NCBI RefSeq assembly: GCF_014195095.1
Contig: NZ_JACIBC010000005.1
Span: forward strand, 62,001-126,000
Direction: 5' to 3'
DNA from: Rhizobium sp. BK602
GTDB lineage: Bacteria; Pseudomonadota; Alphaproteobacteria; Rhizobiales; Rhizobiaceae
DNA: 64,000 nucleotides
The translations under genes were made by a program, and so were the position numbers. Under the pieces are notes generated by a model, which worked only from the letters and a program-made list of their open reading frames with translations, had not been told where the DNA came from and searched no databases. This document shows, in pieces, positions 44,130-53,024 of the stretch (positions are counted from its first letter, which is position 1; every line of letters starts with the position of its first letter).

Positions 44130-44848
44130 CAGACATCTATCCCGAGATAGATTTCGCGGACCTCCCGCGAAGCCATGATCGTGTCGGGATCGCCGACACC
44201 AATCACCCGGCCGAAATGCAGAACCACGAGGCGGCCGACGACCGATGTCAAGGCATGAAGCACATGCTCGACCCAGATGATCGATACGCCGCGCCGATGG
44301 ATCGCGCGGATCGTCTCCACGAGTTCGCTGCATTCGCCGTCGGTCAATCCGCCCGCGATCTCATCGAGCAGCAGGATCTTGGGGTCGGTCGCCAGGGCCC
44401 GCGCGAGTTCGAGGCGCTTGCGCTGCAGAAGGCCGAGCGAGCTGGCCGGCTGGTTCGCCCGCGAAAGCAGTCCGGTCTCGACAAGAATATCGGCGCAGCG
44501 ATCGCCGACGTCACGCTCGGGCCTGCGGGACCCGAAGGCGGCCGCCACGAGCAGGTTTTCGAAGACGGTCAATTTCCGGAAAGGCTGCGGAATCTGGAAT
44601 GTTCGGCCGATGCCGGCCAAGCATCGCGCCATTGGCGGCTGCCACGTTATATCGCTGCCATCGAACAGGATCGTACCGGAATCGACCCGTATATTGCCGG
44701 TTATCAGGTTGAAGAGAGTGGATTTGCCGGCGCCGTTCGGGCCGATCACGCCGAGGGCCTCACCTTTTTCCAGCGCAAATGACACATTGTCGGCCACCTT
44801 CAGGGCGCCGAAGCTTTTCGATAGCTGATCAAGGGCGAGTATGGGCAT
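44129..44848 (-). CDS. ABC transporter ATP-binding protein (LivG-like), operon A
   Basis: 239 aa. Walker A GPNGAGKST, Walker B ILLLDEIAGGLTDGE, switch His in IIWVEHVLHAL. The LivG-type motif GRTFQIPQPFRKLTVFENLL is present. The signature motif is unusual: SLGLLQRKRLELARA in place of LSxGQ, a change shared with the operon B homologue. It lies 92 bases after the binding-protein gene. It forms a heterodimer with the LivF-like ATPase. Confidence 0.9.
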   Translation of the reverse strand: MPILALDQLSKSFGALKVADNVSFALEKGEALGVIGPNGAGKSTLFNLITGNIRVDSGTILFDGSDITWQPPMARCLAGIGRTFQIPQPFRKLTVFENLLVAAAFGSRRPERDVGDRCADILVETGLLSRANQPASSLGLLQRKRLELARALATDPKILLLDEIAGGLTDGECSELVETIRAIHRRGVSIIWVEHVLHALTSVVGRLVVLHFGRVIGVGDPDTIMASREVREIYLGIDV

Positions 44849-44940
44849 CAGGGGTCTCGGTTTTCGGGCATCGATCGTTCTGGTGGCCCCGGATGCATCC
44901 CCCGACCGGTTCGGCGTCGAGGTTCAGCCCGGGCGATGGC

Positions 44941-46218
44941 TCAGGCAATGGCTTCCATCTTGCCGCCGGTCGGGATGGTGGGCGCGGTCTGGTTGTCGAC
45001 GATGACCAGATCATAGCCGCCCCCATCCTTGAGGCGCCACTGGCCGCCGACCAGCGGCGTCTTGGCGATGTTCTTGGCCGCAAAGGGCGGCACGTTGGCA
45101 CCATCCCAGGCCACGCGGCCGACAATCGTGTCGAGCTTCGAGGCGGCGATCGCCGATATCACCGCCTGGGAATCCGTCGGATCGGCCCGCTTCATCACAT
45201 CCACCGCCAGTTCAAACAGCGCATGGACGAAGCCGATCGGCTGGGTCCAGGGGCGGCTGGTGGCGGCAGTGAACCCCGCGGCCAGATCCTTGGCACTCTG
45301 GCCAGTCAGCGACGACTTGAACGGATGGCTCGCCGACCACCAGACTTCGCAGGACAGGTTATGTCCGTGCTTGCCGAGCGCTTCGACGGCCTGCGGAAAC
45401 AGGATCGCCTTGCCGATGGAGGCGATCTTCGGCTTGAAGCCCTGCTGCTGGGCCTGGTTCCAGAAAGTCGTGAAATCCGGCGGGATCATCACGCCGGTGA
45501 TGATTTCGCCGCCATCCGACTTGAAGGCGTTGATCTGCGCCGAGAAATCATCGGTCAGGTTCTGGTAGCGGCCGGGATCGTTGAGCCTATAGCCGAGCTT
45601 TTCCAGCACCGGCGGGAAGCCGACCACCTTGTCGCCCCAGGCATTGCCGTCACCGTCATTGGGAAACAAGCCGCCGACATGTCTGTTGGTCTCGAGCTGG
45701 CCCCACATATTGGTGTAGACGGCGATGACGTCTTCCAGACCCCAGAAAAAGTGAAAGGCGCTGTTGAATGGCTTCCAGGACGACGGATCGCCCGGATTGC
45801 CCTGTTGGCCGATGAACCACGGCTGCCAGGGCGCCGCGGTCGAAATGCAGGGCACCTCCTCGGCTTCGCAGGTCGTCGCCACGGGATTGGTCGTCTCCGG
45901 TGTCGAGGCGACCAGAACCAGGTTCACCTTGTCGTCGACGATAAGTTCCTTGGCGACCTCGGCCGCGCGGTTCGGATTGGACTGGCTGTCCTTCACCACG
46001 ACGTCATAGTTCAGGCCGGCAGCCTTGGTGGCGGCCATGAAGCCGTCGATGATGAACTTGTCGGCTTCCGCGAAGGCGGCCAGCGGACCGGTCTGCGGAC
46101 TGACGTAGCCAAGCTTGATCGGCGCCCCCTGCGCAATGGCCGGCATGGTCAGGCCTGACGTCGCCGCCACGGCGCCCGTGGCGGCTGCGGACTTCAACAA
46201 GTCACGTCTCGTAATCAT
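44941..46218 (-). CDS. ABC transporter substrate-binding protein (LivK-type), operon A
   Basis: 425 aa. Twin-arginine-like signal (ITRRDLLKSAAATGAVAATS, cleavage near IAQG), then a Peripla_BP_6 two-lobe domain (IKLGYVSPQTGPLAAFAEAD, VNLVLVASTPETTNPVATTC). Trp-rich segments APWQPWF and FHFFWGLEDVIAVYTNMWG could stack on an aromatic ring. It starts 24 bases after the maleylacetate reductase gene. A close homologue heads the transporter of operon B. The ligand is inferred to be aromatic from the gene context. Confidence 0.9.
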   Translation of the reverse strand: MITRRDLLKSAAATGAVAATSGLTMPAIAQGAPIKLGYVSPQTGPLAAFAEADKFIIDGFMAATKAAGLNYDVVVKDSQSNPNRAAEVAKELIVDDKVNLVLVASTPETTNPVATTCEAEEVPCISTAAPWQPWFIGQQGNPGDPSSWKPFNSAFHFFWGLEDVIAVYTNMWGQLETNRHVGGLFPNDGDGNAWGDKVVGFPPVLEKLGYRLNDPGRYQNLTDDFSAQINAFKSDGGEIITGVMIPPDFTTFWNQAQQQGFKPKIASIGKAILFPQAVEALGKHGHNLSCEVWWSASHPFKSSLTGQSAKDLAAGFTAATSRPWTQPIGFVHALFELAVDVMKRADPTDSQAVISAIAASKLDTIVGRVAWDGANVPPFAAKNIAKTPLVGGQWRLKDGGGYDLVIVDNQTAPTIPTGGKMEAIA

Positions 46219-46242
46219 ATGCCTTCCTCCTCCCAAAGAAAT

Positions 46243-47304
46243 TCAATATGACGGTCGCGTGCCGCTCCAGGCCTCCTGCAACAGCGCGCGGATCGAGGTT
46301 CGATCGATCTGCCGTGGATTCGAATACGGATTTTTTGTCGCGATATCGGCCGCCCGGTCGAGATCAGCCTCGGTAAGGCCGAAATCCTTCAGCGCCATCG
46401 GCGAGCCGATCGACTTCGCAAAATCGTAGAGACCCTGTCCGGGCGAGCCGCCGAAAATCTCCGAGATCGGCGTCATCAGGCCGGGCACGGCTTCCGCATT
46501 GAAGCCGATCGTATGCGGCAGCATGATCGAATGGGTTTCCGCATGCGGCGTATCGAAGCTGCCGCCCAGCGTGTGGCAGATCTTGTGGTGCAACGACATC
46601 GCCACCTGGCCAAGGACGGTGCCGCAAAGCCACGCACCATAGAGCGCCTTTTCGCGCGCCCCGGCATCGCGCGGACGTTCGAGCAGGACCGGCAGGGCCT
46701 CCTTGAGCGCTCGCATGCCATCGACCGCCATCATGGCGGTGATGGGATTGCGATCGGGCGCATAAAGCCCTTCGGCGGCATGCGCGATCGCATTCAGCCC
46801 GCTGGTGACGCTCATGGCGACGGGCAGGCCGACCGTCAGCTCCGGGTCGTAGATGACGACTTCCGGCGTGACCCTCGGGCTGCGCAACGTTGTCTTGGCA
46901 CCCCCTTCGGTCTGGCCGAGGATCGGCGTAACCTCGGAGCCGGCATAGGTGGTCGGTATGACGATCTGCGGGATGTCGGTGCGATAGGCCATGGCCTTGC
47001 CGAGCCCGGTTGTCGAGCCGCCGCCCAGCGATACGACGCAGTCGGCGCCGAGTTCGGCGGCGCGGGCGAGTGCGCGCTCGGTGACCTCGACGGGTGTATG
47101 CATCGTCGCCTCGGTAAAGGTGCCGACCGCAAGCGGCCCGAGGCGTTTGGCCGTGATCTCGGCATCCGCGGCCTGGTGCGGCGTCGACAGCACGAGTGCA
47201 CGCCGGCATTCCAGTACCTCGACCCACTTGCCCACATCGGCGCTGGCTCCGTTGCCGAAGATGATGCGCGCAGCAGTGCCCTGGTAGGTGAACGCTAATG
47301 TCAT
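46243..47304 (-). CDS. Maleylacetate reductase
   Basis: 353 aa, the normal length for this branch of the iron-type alcohol dehydrogenase family. Nucleotide-binding GGGSTTGLGKAMAYRTD, the family stretch IPTTYAGSEVTPILGQTEGG, and the His-rich region LHHKICHTLGGSFDTPHAET. It reduces maleylacetate to 3-oxoadipate with NAD(P)H. It overlaps the preceding dioxygenase gene by four bases (ATGA, 47301-47304). The pairing matches the GraB-GraC order of resorcylate-degrading rhizobia and TfdC-TfdF style modules. No 3-oxoadipate transferase or thiolase is in the window. Confidence 0.92.
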   Translation of the reverse strand: MTLAFTYQGTAARIIFGNGASADVGKWVEVLECRRALVLSTPHQAADAEITAKRLGPLAVGTFTEATMHTPVEVTERALARAAELGADCVVSLGGGSTTGLGKAMAYRTDIPQIVIPTTYAGSEVTPILGQTEGGAKTTLRSPRVTPEVVIYDPELTVGLPVAMSVTSGLNAIAHAAEGLYAPDRNPITAMMAVDGMRALKEALPVLLERPRDAGAREKALYGAWLCGTVLGQVAMSLHHKICHTLGGSFDTPHAETHSIMLPHTIGFNAEAVPGLMTPISEIFGGSPGQGLYDFAKSIGSPMALKDFGLTEADLDRAADIATKNPYSNPRQIDRTSIRALLQEAWSGTRPSY

Positions 47305-48161
47305 GTCGAGCCGCGCCCCTTTTTCGCCCGCACCATTACGAATGTGAAATCCAGCGACAAGGCGTCGCCTTTGCCTGTCGGCCTGAAGTCACCGATCAAC
47401 TCCTCCTTGACGCCGAACAGCGCATCCTGCCCGAGGTGGGGATCGCCGCCGTCGTAGACATGCGTGCTGATCGTCTCGAACCCCTCGGCCTTGATCAGGA
47501 AATGCAGATGTGCCGGGCGGCGTAAGGGAAAGCCGAGACTGCCCAGCATCTGGCCCACCGGTCCGTCGGCGGGGACGGCATAGCCGCCCGGCCGGACTGT
47601 CCTGTAGCGGAAGCAACCCCTTGCGTCGGTGGTGAAAACACCGCGAAGATTGAAGTCCGGCTGCAGGTCCGGCTGCTGGTTTTCGTAGAACCCCTCGCTG
47701 TTGGCCTGCCAGGTCTCGATCGTGGCGTCGGCAATCGGCTGTCCGTCGAGATCCCGCACATGCCCGGTCACCGTAAGGGCCGGACCGGCGCCGTCGAGGG
47801 AGATATTGGCATCCATCGCCAGCCGTGGAGCATCCGCACGATAGAAAGGCCCGCGCACGGTGTTGGGCGTTGCCTCCTTCGGCCGACGGGTATTGATCTC
47901 TTCGATAAGCGCGGTGACCCCCAGGAGGTCCGACAGCAGCACCCATTCCTGCCGGCGGCCGTCGCTGGCATGGCCAACTTCGGTCAGGAATTCCACCGTC
48001 CGCCGCCAGTCGGCATGGGTGGGTCTCGTCTCCCGGATGAGCTTGTGCAGATGCTCTATGAAAGGAACCATGAAGGTTTGCAGGGCCCCCTCCGCATGCT
48101 TGTCGAGCCGCTGGGCCACAAGCTGCGCAGAATTATGCTCGCTGAACGATATATCGGGCAT
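47301..48161 (-). CDS. Intradiol dioxygenase, hydroxyquinol 1,2-dioxygenase type (operon A, first gene)
   Basis: 286 aa. N-terminal helical domain with RRQEWVLLSDLLGVTALIEE; Fe(III) ligands Tyr in NSEGFYENQQ, Tyr in GGYAVPADGPVG, His pair in RRPAHLHFL. Close to hydroxyquinol dioxygenases of the GraB kind and a paralogue of the protein at 38830-39714. It turns hydroxyquinol into maleylacetate, which the coupled reductase then uses. GGAGGAG lies before the ATG. The promoter carries the block shared with operon B. It heads a nine-gene operon about 9.3 kb long. Confidence 0.9.
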   Translation of the reverse strand: MPDISFSEHNSAQLVAQRLDKHAEGALQTFMVPFIEHLHKLIRETRPTHADWRRTVEFLTEVGHASDGRRQEWVLLSDLLGVTALIEEINTRRPKEATPNTVRGPFYRADAPRLAMDANISLDGAGPALTVTGHVRDLDGQPIADATIETWQANSEGFYENQQPDLQPDFNLRGVFTTDARGCFRYRTVRPGGYAVPADGPVGQMLGSLGFPLRRPAHLHFLIKAEGFETISTHVYDGGDPHLGQDALFGVKEELIGDFRPTGKGDALSLDFTFVMVRAKKGRGST

Positions 48162-48241
48162 GACTCCTCCTATGCCGACAACTTAGCAGGCCCTAACCGA
48201 GTGCTTGATAATTTTTATCCAAGTTAATATACGATATTGTT
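48162..48241. promoter_or_regulatory. Divergent promoter region of operon A and its LysR gene, with shared operator block
   Basis: Eighty bases. Bases 48205-48230 match 58704-58729 at 25 of 26 positions. On the plus strand TTGATA (48205-48210), 17-base spacer, TATACG (48228-48233) form a good promoter for the LysR gene at 48242, with the start near its ATG. On the minus strand the block reads TTGGATAAAAATTATCAA, a near dyad of the kind LysR proteins bind (48205-48222). Outside the core, the stretch toward the operon start codon is also similar in both regions. Confidence 0.65.
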
Positions 48242-49192
48242 ATGAAGTTTGATGAGCGACATCTGGTGCAGCTTGCTGCGGTCGTCCAGGCCGGGGGCGT
48301 GACCGAGGGCGCGGCCCTGCTCGGGCTCACGCAGCCGGGCGTCTCGCGCACGCTTTCCATGCTCGAAAAACGCCTGGGCGAACCGCTCTTCCTCAAGGGC
48401 CGCCGGCCGCTGCAGCCGACGCCGCTCGGACGGGCGCTGGCCGATCACGGTCAAGCCATGCTCACGGCCTCCCGCAAGGCCTCCGCGCTGGTCGAGGGGT
48501 TTCGCCATGGCCGCACCGGCCTCGTGCGCGTCGGCGGCACGCCTTTCTTCATGGATGCGTTGATCGCCGGCATGTTCGCCGGATTTCAGAACGAGTTTCC
48601 CGAGATCAGGATCGAGCAGAGCTACGGCTATCTCTCCGAACTGCGCGCCGCGATCGTCGCCGACCGCATCGATCTCGCCATCTGCCCGATTGACATGCTC
48701 GACGAGGGATCGGGCATGCATTTTCAGGAATTGCTGCCGGGGCGCAATGTCGTCGCCTGCCGCGTCACGCATCCGCTGCTGCTCAAGCGCAGGCTGGCCG
48801 GCCCGGAACTGCTCGATTATCCCTGGATCGCACCGCCGCCCGGTAGCCCGCTGCTGGCGGACCTGCGCAGTCTCGTGCTGTCGCTGGGCGCCACCGAGAC
48901 CAAGATCCGCTATGCTGGCGGGTCGCTGACCAGCGCCATCAACTACATGAAGGAAAGCGACGCGCTGACGATCCTGCCGCACAGCGTGGTCTTTGCCTAT
49001 CGCAACGACAAGGCCATCACCGCGCTGCCGGTGAATATCCCTCACCCCGAACGCGCGCTTGGCCTGCTGCGGCGAACGGGGGACCCGAGCGCACCTGCCA
49101 TTGAGGCGTTTGCCGCCTATATTCGTAAAAGTTTCGAAAATCTGAGGCATCTGATCAAGCGGCACGAGCAATCCGTGATCTGGGGAATTTAG
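48242..49192 (+). CDS. LysR-family regulator, divergent to operon A
   Basis: 316 aa. HTH (HLVQLAAVVQAGGVTEGAAL, then LGLTQPGVSRTLSMLEKRLG), sensor domain (LVRVGGTPFFMDALIAGMFA, DYPWIAPPPGSPLLADLRSL). Paralogue of the LysR protein at 37753. No Shine-Dalgarno sequence precedes the ATG and a good promoter ends eight bases upstream, so the message looks leaderless. It is the most likely regulator of operon A and, through the shared promoter block, of operon B. The inducer may be the imported aromatic or hydroxyquinol. Confidence 0.88.
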   Translation: MKFDERHLVQLAAVVQAGGVTEGAALLGLTQPGVSRTLSMLEKRLGEPLFLKGRRPLQPTPLGRALADHGQAMLTASRKASALVEGFRHGRTGLVRVGGTPFFMDALIAGMFAGFQNEFPEIRIEQSYGYLSELRAAIVADRIDLAICPIDMLDEGSGMHFQELLPGRNVVACRVTHPLLLKRRLAGPELLDYPWIAPPPGSPLLADLRSLVLSLGATETKIRYAGGSLTSAINYMKESDALTILPHSVVFAYRNDKAITALPVNIPHPERALGLLRRTGDPSAPAIEAFAAYIRKSFENLRHLIKRHEQSVIWGI

Positions 49193-49294
49193 AGCCTTTC
49201 CGCTTTTCTTCGAATCGCGAAAACGCTCTATCCTTTTGTTTCCTTAAGCATTCCGGACGGAAAAATGCTGAGCACTTTTCCTGGAACCGCTCTG
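49191..49294. repeat. RIME-like palindromic intergenic element, copy 2
   Basis: Begins at the LysR stop codon. First part: inverted repeat between AGAGC...CGC and GCG...GCTCT (49191-49230) around TTCTTCGAATCGCG. Second part has the same CATTCCGGACGGAAAAA...GAGCACTTTTCCTGGAA core as the copy at 6610-6711. It lies between convergent genes: the LysR gene and the flavin reductase at the end of operon B. Confidence 0.6.
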
Positions 49295-49327
49295 GTGTCG
49301 CGGCCGGCGGTGCCCGCCGGCGCTTTG

Positions 49328-49924
49328 TCAGAAGGTCGCCGAATCGTCGGGCCACAGCAGCACCGGCGCTGAGACCGTATCGACGACAGGGCCGAGGGCG
49401 TGCCAGGCGCGGTTGGAATAGACCAGCGCCTCCGCCTGCGCCGTGGCATGCTCGCCCGGCGAGACGGATGTCAGTTCCGCCGTCACCAGGCATGCGCTCG
49501 GCGTTTCCAGCCGGTCGCGAATCTCGGCGCGGAACCACAGGGCGACCTGGGGGTAATAGGGCTCGCCGCTGTCGAGCCGTGCCCAGCGTACACCGGCTCC
49601 GAAGCGATCCTTGCCGCTCGTCGCGCAAAGGCGGGCGAGTTGCATATCCGGGCGCCGGACGAAATGAATAACGACCGACGCGGCCCGCTCGATCGCCTTC
49701 GCGCTCGACGACGATGCAGACAGGGAGAAGGCAACCATCGGCGGCGTGGCGCTGATGGAGATCAGCGAACTCACCGTCAGCGCCACCGGCCCCTCGCCGG
49801 CATCGGCCGCAATGATCGCCACGCCCGCCGGATGATGGCGGAAGGCGGCAAAAAACGCCTCGGCAATCGCCGGACCGGTGGCCGCGACACCCGTGTCGGG
49901 CAGTCCTTTCGCGACCATGCTCAT
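49328..49924 (-). CDS. Flavin reductase component of a two-component monooxygenase (GraD-like)
   Basis: 198 aa. Flavin-reductase fold: FRHHPAGVAIIAADAGEGPV, ALTVSSLISISATPPMVAFS, then VVIHFVRRPDMQLARLC. It reduces free FAD or FMN with NADH for the partner oxygenase. Its ATG overlaps the oxygenase stop by four bases (49921-49924). The pair corresponds to resorcinol hydroxylase GraA/GraD of rhizobia. Last gene of operon B. Confidence 0.88.
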   Translation of the reverse strand: MSMVAKGLPDTGVAATGPAIAEAFFAAFRHHPAGVAIIAADAGEGPVALTVSSLISISATPPMVAFSLSASSSSAKAIERAASVVIHFVRRPDMQLARLCATSGKDRFGAGVRWARLDSGEPYYPQVALWFRAEIRDRLETPSACLVTAELTSVSPGEHATAQAEALVYSNRAWHALGPVVDTVSAPVLLWPDDSATF

Positions 49925-51147
49925 TTCTTTTCAATCAGGTCGTAGAACTGCCAGATACGGTCGCCCCACAGGCCGGCAATGTCACGGCCGGCGGCGGCGA
50001 CGATGTTCGGATTGATGGTGAAATGGTTGGCCGCCGTCAGCATCTCGCGATAGATCCGCTGCATCACCCCATAGCGCAGCGAAGCGCCGCCCAGGGCACG
50101 ATAGACGAAATGGCAGGCATCGACACCGGCCTCGTGCACTTCGGACTTGGCCAGATGCACAAGGCTGATCTGGCGCGTGGTCATGCGATTGCCGGCTTCA
50201 ATCGAAGCTTCGACCTCGCGCCAGACCTCAAACAGGAAAGCGCGCGCAGCGCGCACGCGGGCTTCGGCGCGGCCGAAATCGTACCAGAACTTGTCGCTCT
50301 CGCCGAGCAGGCCGGCGCGACCGGTCTTGGTCCTGGCATATTTCGCCGCTTCGTCGAGCATGCGGCGCGAGGTGCCGATCGCCCAGCCGGAATGGCCGAT
50401 CGCCGCCAGGCCGACGACGCCGAGGCTGAAGAATTCCTTCATGCGCTGCGGTTCGGCCGTCAGGATCGGGAACACCATGTCGTCGGGGATGAAGACATCG
50501 TTGGCGGCATAGTCGATGCTGCCCGTGGCCTGCAGGCCGAGCACGTTCCAGTTGCCGAGCAGTTCATGATCGGCCACAGGCGCATGCGCGCAAAGCACGA
50601 TCACATCCCCCTTTTCGTCCTTTGCCGGCTGGCCGTTGCCGTCATCGAGCAGGGCCGCGGTATGGGTGTATGTCGCGTGATAGATCCCGCTGGCGTAAGA
50701 CCATTTGCCGTTCAGGCGATAGCCGCCGTCGACCTTCTTCAGCATGCCGGTCGGGGTGCCCTGGCCGGAGAAGCGATTGTCGGTCTTGCCGTCGAAAAGC
50801 CGGCCGATGGCGGTATCGGGCAGGAAGGCGGCGGACATCGCCCCGATGCAGGTATGCACCATGGACACCCAGCCGGCTGCACCACTGTGATAGGCGATCG
50901 CCTCGATGAGCTGCAGGCCCTGTGTCGGCGGCAGCTGCGCGCCGCCGATGTCCTCACCGGCGAAAACATGGCTCATGCGCAGCGGCTTCAACGCGTCGAA
51001 GGTTTCCTCGTTGAGGCGGCCGAGCTTTTCGTTGGCCTCGGAATTCTTGTCGAGGATCGGCCCGATCTTCTCCACATGGGCCATGAGGGATGCGAAGTCC
51101 GTCTTCGTGCCCCAGTAACCTTTGTCGTGCTTGATTGGTGCATTCAT
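49921..51147 (-). CDS. FADH2-dependent aromatic monooxygenase, acyl-CoA-dehydrogenase fold (GraA/HsaA-like)
   Basis: 408 aa from the ATG at 51147. The fold is that of p-hydroxyphenylacetate 3-hydroxylase C2 and HsaA: GAAGWVSMVHTCIGAMSAAF, KVDGGYRLNGKWSYASGI, LGNWNVLGLQATGSIDYAAN and the late VYRALGGASLRYGVMQRIYR. It uses reduced flavin from the coupled reductase and O2 to hydroxylate a phenol. In the gamma-resorcylate pathway the homologous GraA turns resorcinol into hydroxyquinol, which operon A can then cleave. Substrate identity is inferred from these neighbours. Confidence 0.88.
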   Translation of the reverse strand: MNAPIKHDKGYWGTKTDFASLMAHVEKIGPILDKNSEANEKLGRLNEETFDALKPLRMSHVFAGEDIGGAQLPPTQGLQLIEAIAYHSGAAGWVSMVHTCIGAMSAAFLPDTAIGRLFDGKTDNRFSGQGTPTGMLKKVDGGYRLNGKWSYASGIYHATYTHTAALLDDGNGQPAKDEKGDVIVLCAHAPVADHELLGNWNVLGLQATGSIDYAANDVFIPDDMVFPILTAEPQRMKEFFSLGVVGLAAIGHSGWAIGTSRRMLDEAAKYARTKTGRAGLLGESDKFWYDFGRAEARVRAARAFLFEVWREVEASIEAGNRMTTRQISLVHLAKSEVHEAGVDACHFVYRALGGASLRYGVMQRIYREMLTAANHFTINPNIVAAAGRDIAGLWGDRIWQFYDLIEKK

Positions 51148-51206
51148 GACAATTGCTCCTTGATCGTTCTGATCGTACGGCTTGCCCGTCGGAGGCAGCC
51201 TTGGTT

Positions 51207-51986
51207 TCACCTGGCGAGAAAGTCGCCGATGGCCGTGACGGTGCGTGGATCTTCCTGCATCGCGAAATGGCCGACGCCTTCCACGATCAAGGTCCGGGCA
51301 TTCGGGATGCGCTCCTGCCAGAGCGGTGCCTGCGAGGCCGGCAGCATGCGGTCCTTGTCGCCCCAGACGATCAATGTCTGGTTCGGAATGCGGCTCAGCC
51401 AGCGACCGAGATTGGGATGGCCCATGCCGTGCACCTTGAGGATATTGCCGAGCGCCGCCCCTTCCCTGTCGCGCGCCGCCACGAAAGCATCCGCCGAAGG
51501 GCATTCCGAACCGCCCGGAAAGTAACGCGCCGCCACCTCGACATTGTGGGCGAGAAATGCCGGGAACTCCTCCGGCCGAATGGCACCGAGGTCCGCGCCT
51601 TGGTGATGCGGATGGTTGAGACCCGCCGGCGCGTTCAGCACGAGCTTGGCGAATTTCTCGCCCGCGACGGCGGCGATCTCGGCCGCCATCCAGCCGCCCA
51701 TGGAGTGGCCCATGAGATGCGGCTGCGTCAGGCCGAGGGCTTCGACAAGACGAAGGTTGTGGACCACCATGTCCTGCATGCCGGTGATGTGCGGCGCCGC
51801 GGCGCTTTCACCGAAGCCGGGATGAAAGGGCAGATAGACGCGAAAGCGATCGGCCAGACCGCGCGCCCAGTCGTAGCCCTCGATCGTCGCCGCACCATGA
51901 AGCGCGAGCACCGCCGGACCGTTTCCGATCACCTTGACCACCGTGCGAACGCCATCGATATCCTGCGTCAGCGTTTCAAATTGCAT
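51207..51986 (-). CDS. Alpha/beta hydrolase, operon B
   Basis: 259 aa. Oxyanion region VLALHGAATIEGYDW, nucleophile elbow GHSMGG, Asp in VWGDKDRMLP and His in EGVGHFAMQEDP, so the triad is complete. The family includes C-C bond hydrolases and esterases of aromatic pathways (MhpC/BphD/DmpD relatives). Located between the zinc dehydrogenase and monooxygenase genes. It may split an ester or acyl chain from the aromatic substrate before hydroxylation. That reaction is inferred. Confidence 0.87.
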   Translation of the reverse strand: MQFETLTQDIDGVRTVVKVIGNGPAVLALHGAATIEGYDWARGLADRFRVYLPFHPGFGESAAAPHITGMQDMVVHNLRLVEALGLTQPHLMGHSMGGWMAAEIAAVAGEKFAKLVLNAPAGLNHPHHQGADLGAIRPEEFPAFLAHNVEVAARYFPGGSECPSADAFVAARDREGAALGNILKVHGMGHPNLGRWLSRIPNQTLIVWGDKDRMLPASQAPLWQERIPNARTLIVEGVGHFAMQEDPRTVTAIGDFLAR

Positions 51987-51998
51987 TGAATATCCTCC

Positions 51999-53024
51999 TC
52001 AATCCAACGATCGGGCCGCGTCGGCCGTAATCAAAACCTTGCATTGCGTCGTCCGGCGCCGCAGAGCCTCGAATGTGTCCGGCACATCCTCGAAGCCGAT
52101 TTGGCCTGATATCAGCGCTTGCGGCCGGTAACGCCCGGGGCCGAGCGCGCCGAGCGCCGTCTCGAACTCGGCCATGTTGAAGAACACGGCGAAGACGAGC
52201 CGGATTTCCTTGGACAAAGCCGCGAAGGGATCCCAGTCATCGCCGCCGACACAGAGACCGACACCGACAACCGTTCCGTGGGTACGGACCAGCCGGCATG
52301 CGAAATCAATGAGCCCGCGCTTGCCGACGCATTCGAAGACGATATCGGCCTCGCCGCCGGTCAGGGTGCGGAACTCGTCGGCAAGGCCGGGTCCGGAAAG
52401 CGCAAAGCCCGTCGCGCCGATGGCGGCGGCGCGCTCCTGCTGATGGCGGTTGATATCGGCGACGATGACGTCGCGGGCGCCGTGGCGCCGCGCCCAGAAG
52501 GCGACGAGCAGGCCGATGGGGCCGGCCCCGAGGATCAGCACGCGGTCGCCGGGCTTCAGCCCGGAGCGCATCACGCAATGCAGTGCGACGGCAACGGGCT
52601 CGGCCAGCGCGCCCTCGGCCAGCGGCAGGTCGTCGGGAAGAACCCGGCACTGGCGCGCGGCGACCGTGGCGAACTCGGCATAGCCGCCGCCGATCAGCCG
52701 CATGTGCGCGCACCAGGCAGGCTCGCCGCGCCGGCAGCTGTCGCAATGACCGCAGCCGCGCATCGGCGCCACGGCAACCCGGTCGCCCGGTTTGAGGTCC
52801 GAGACGGCGCTGCCGCAGCGTATGACCTCGCCGGCGAATTCATGGCCGAGCACGTCATATTGCTTGAGGCCGAAGGTCTTGGGATCTTCCGTCATGTGCA
52901 GGTCGGAACCGCAGATGCCGCAGGCAGCGATCCTAAGCAGAATCTCGTCCGCCGCCGGCTCCGGCGCAGCGCGTTCGCCCACGCTGAGGGGCTGCCCGAC
53001 GCCGTCGAAAAATATGGCCTTCAT
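51999..53024 (-). CDS. Zinc-dependent alcohol dehydrogenase (medium-chain), operon B
   Basis: 341 aa from the ATG at 53024, overlapping the permease stop as ATGA. Catalytic zinc ligands in CGICGSDLH and GHEFAGEV; structural zinc site CGHCDSCRRGEPAWC with four Cys; NAD fold VLILGAGPIGLLVAFWARRH. It oxidises a secondary or primary alcohol. In this operon it probably acts on a side chain or a reduced ring of the imported compound, together with the SDR encoded first in the operon. Confidence 0.9.
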   Translation of the reverse strand: MKAIFFDGVGQPLSVGERAAPEPAADEILLRIAACGICGSDLHMTEDPKTFGLKQYDVLGHEFAGEVIRCGSAVSDLKPGDRVAVAPMRGCGHCDSCRRGEPAWCAHMRLIGGGYAEFATVAARQCRVLPDDLPLAEGALAEPVAVALHCVMRSGLKPGDRVLILGAGPIGLLVAFWARRHGARDVIVADINRHQQERAAAIGATGFALSGPGLADEFRTLTGGEADIVFECVGKRGLIDFACRLVRTHGTVVGVGLCVGGDDWDPFAALSKEIRLVFAVFFNMAEFETALGALGPGRYRPQALISGQIGFEDVPDTFEALRRRTTQCKVLITADAARSLD

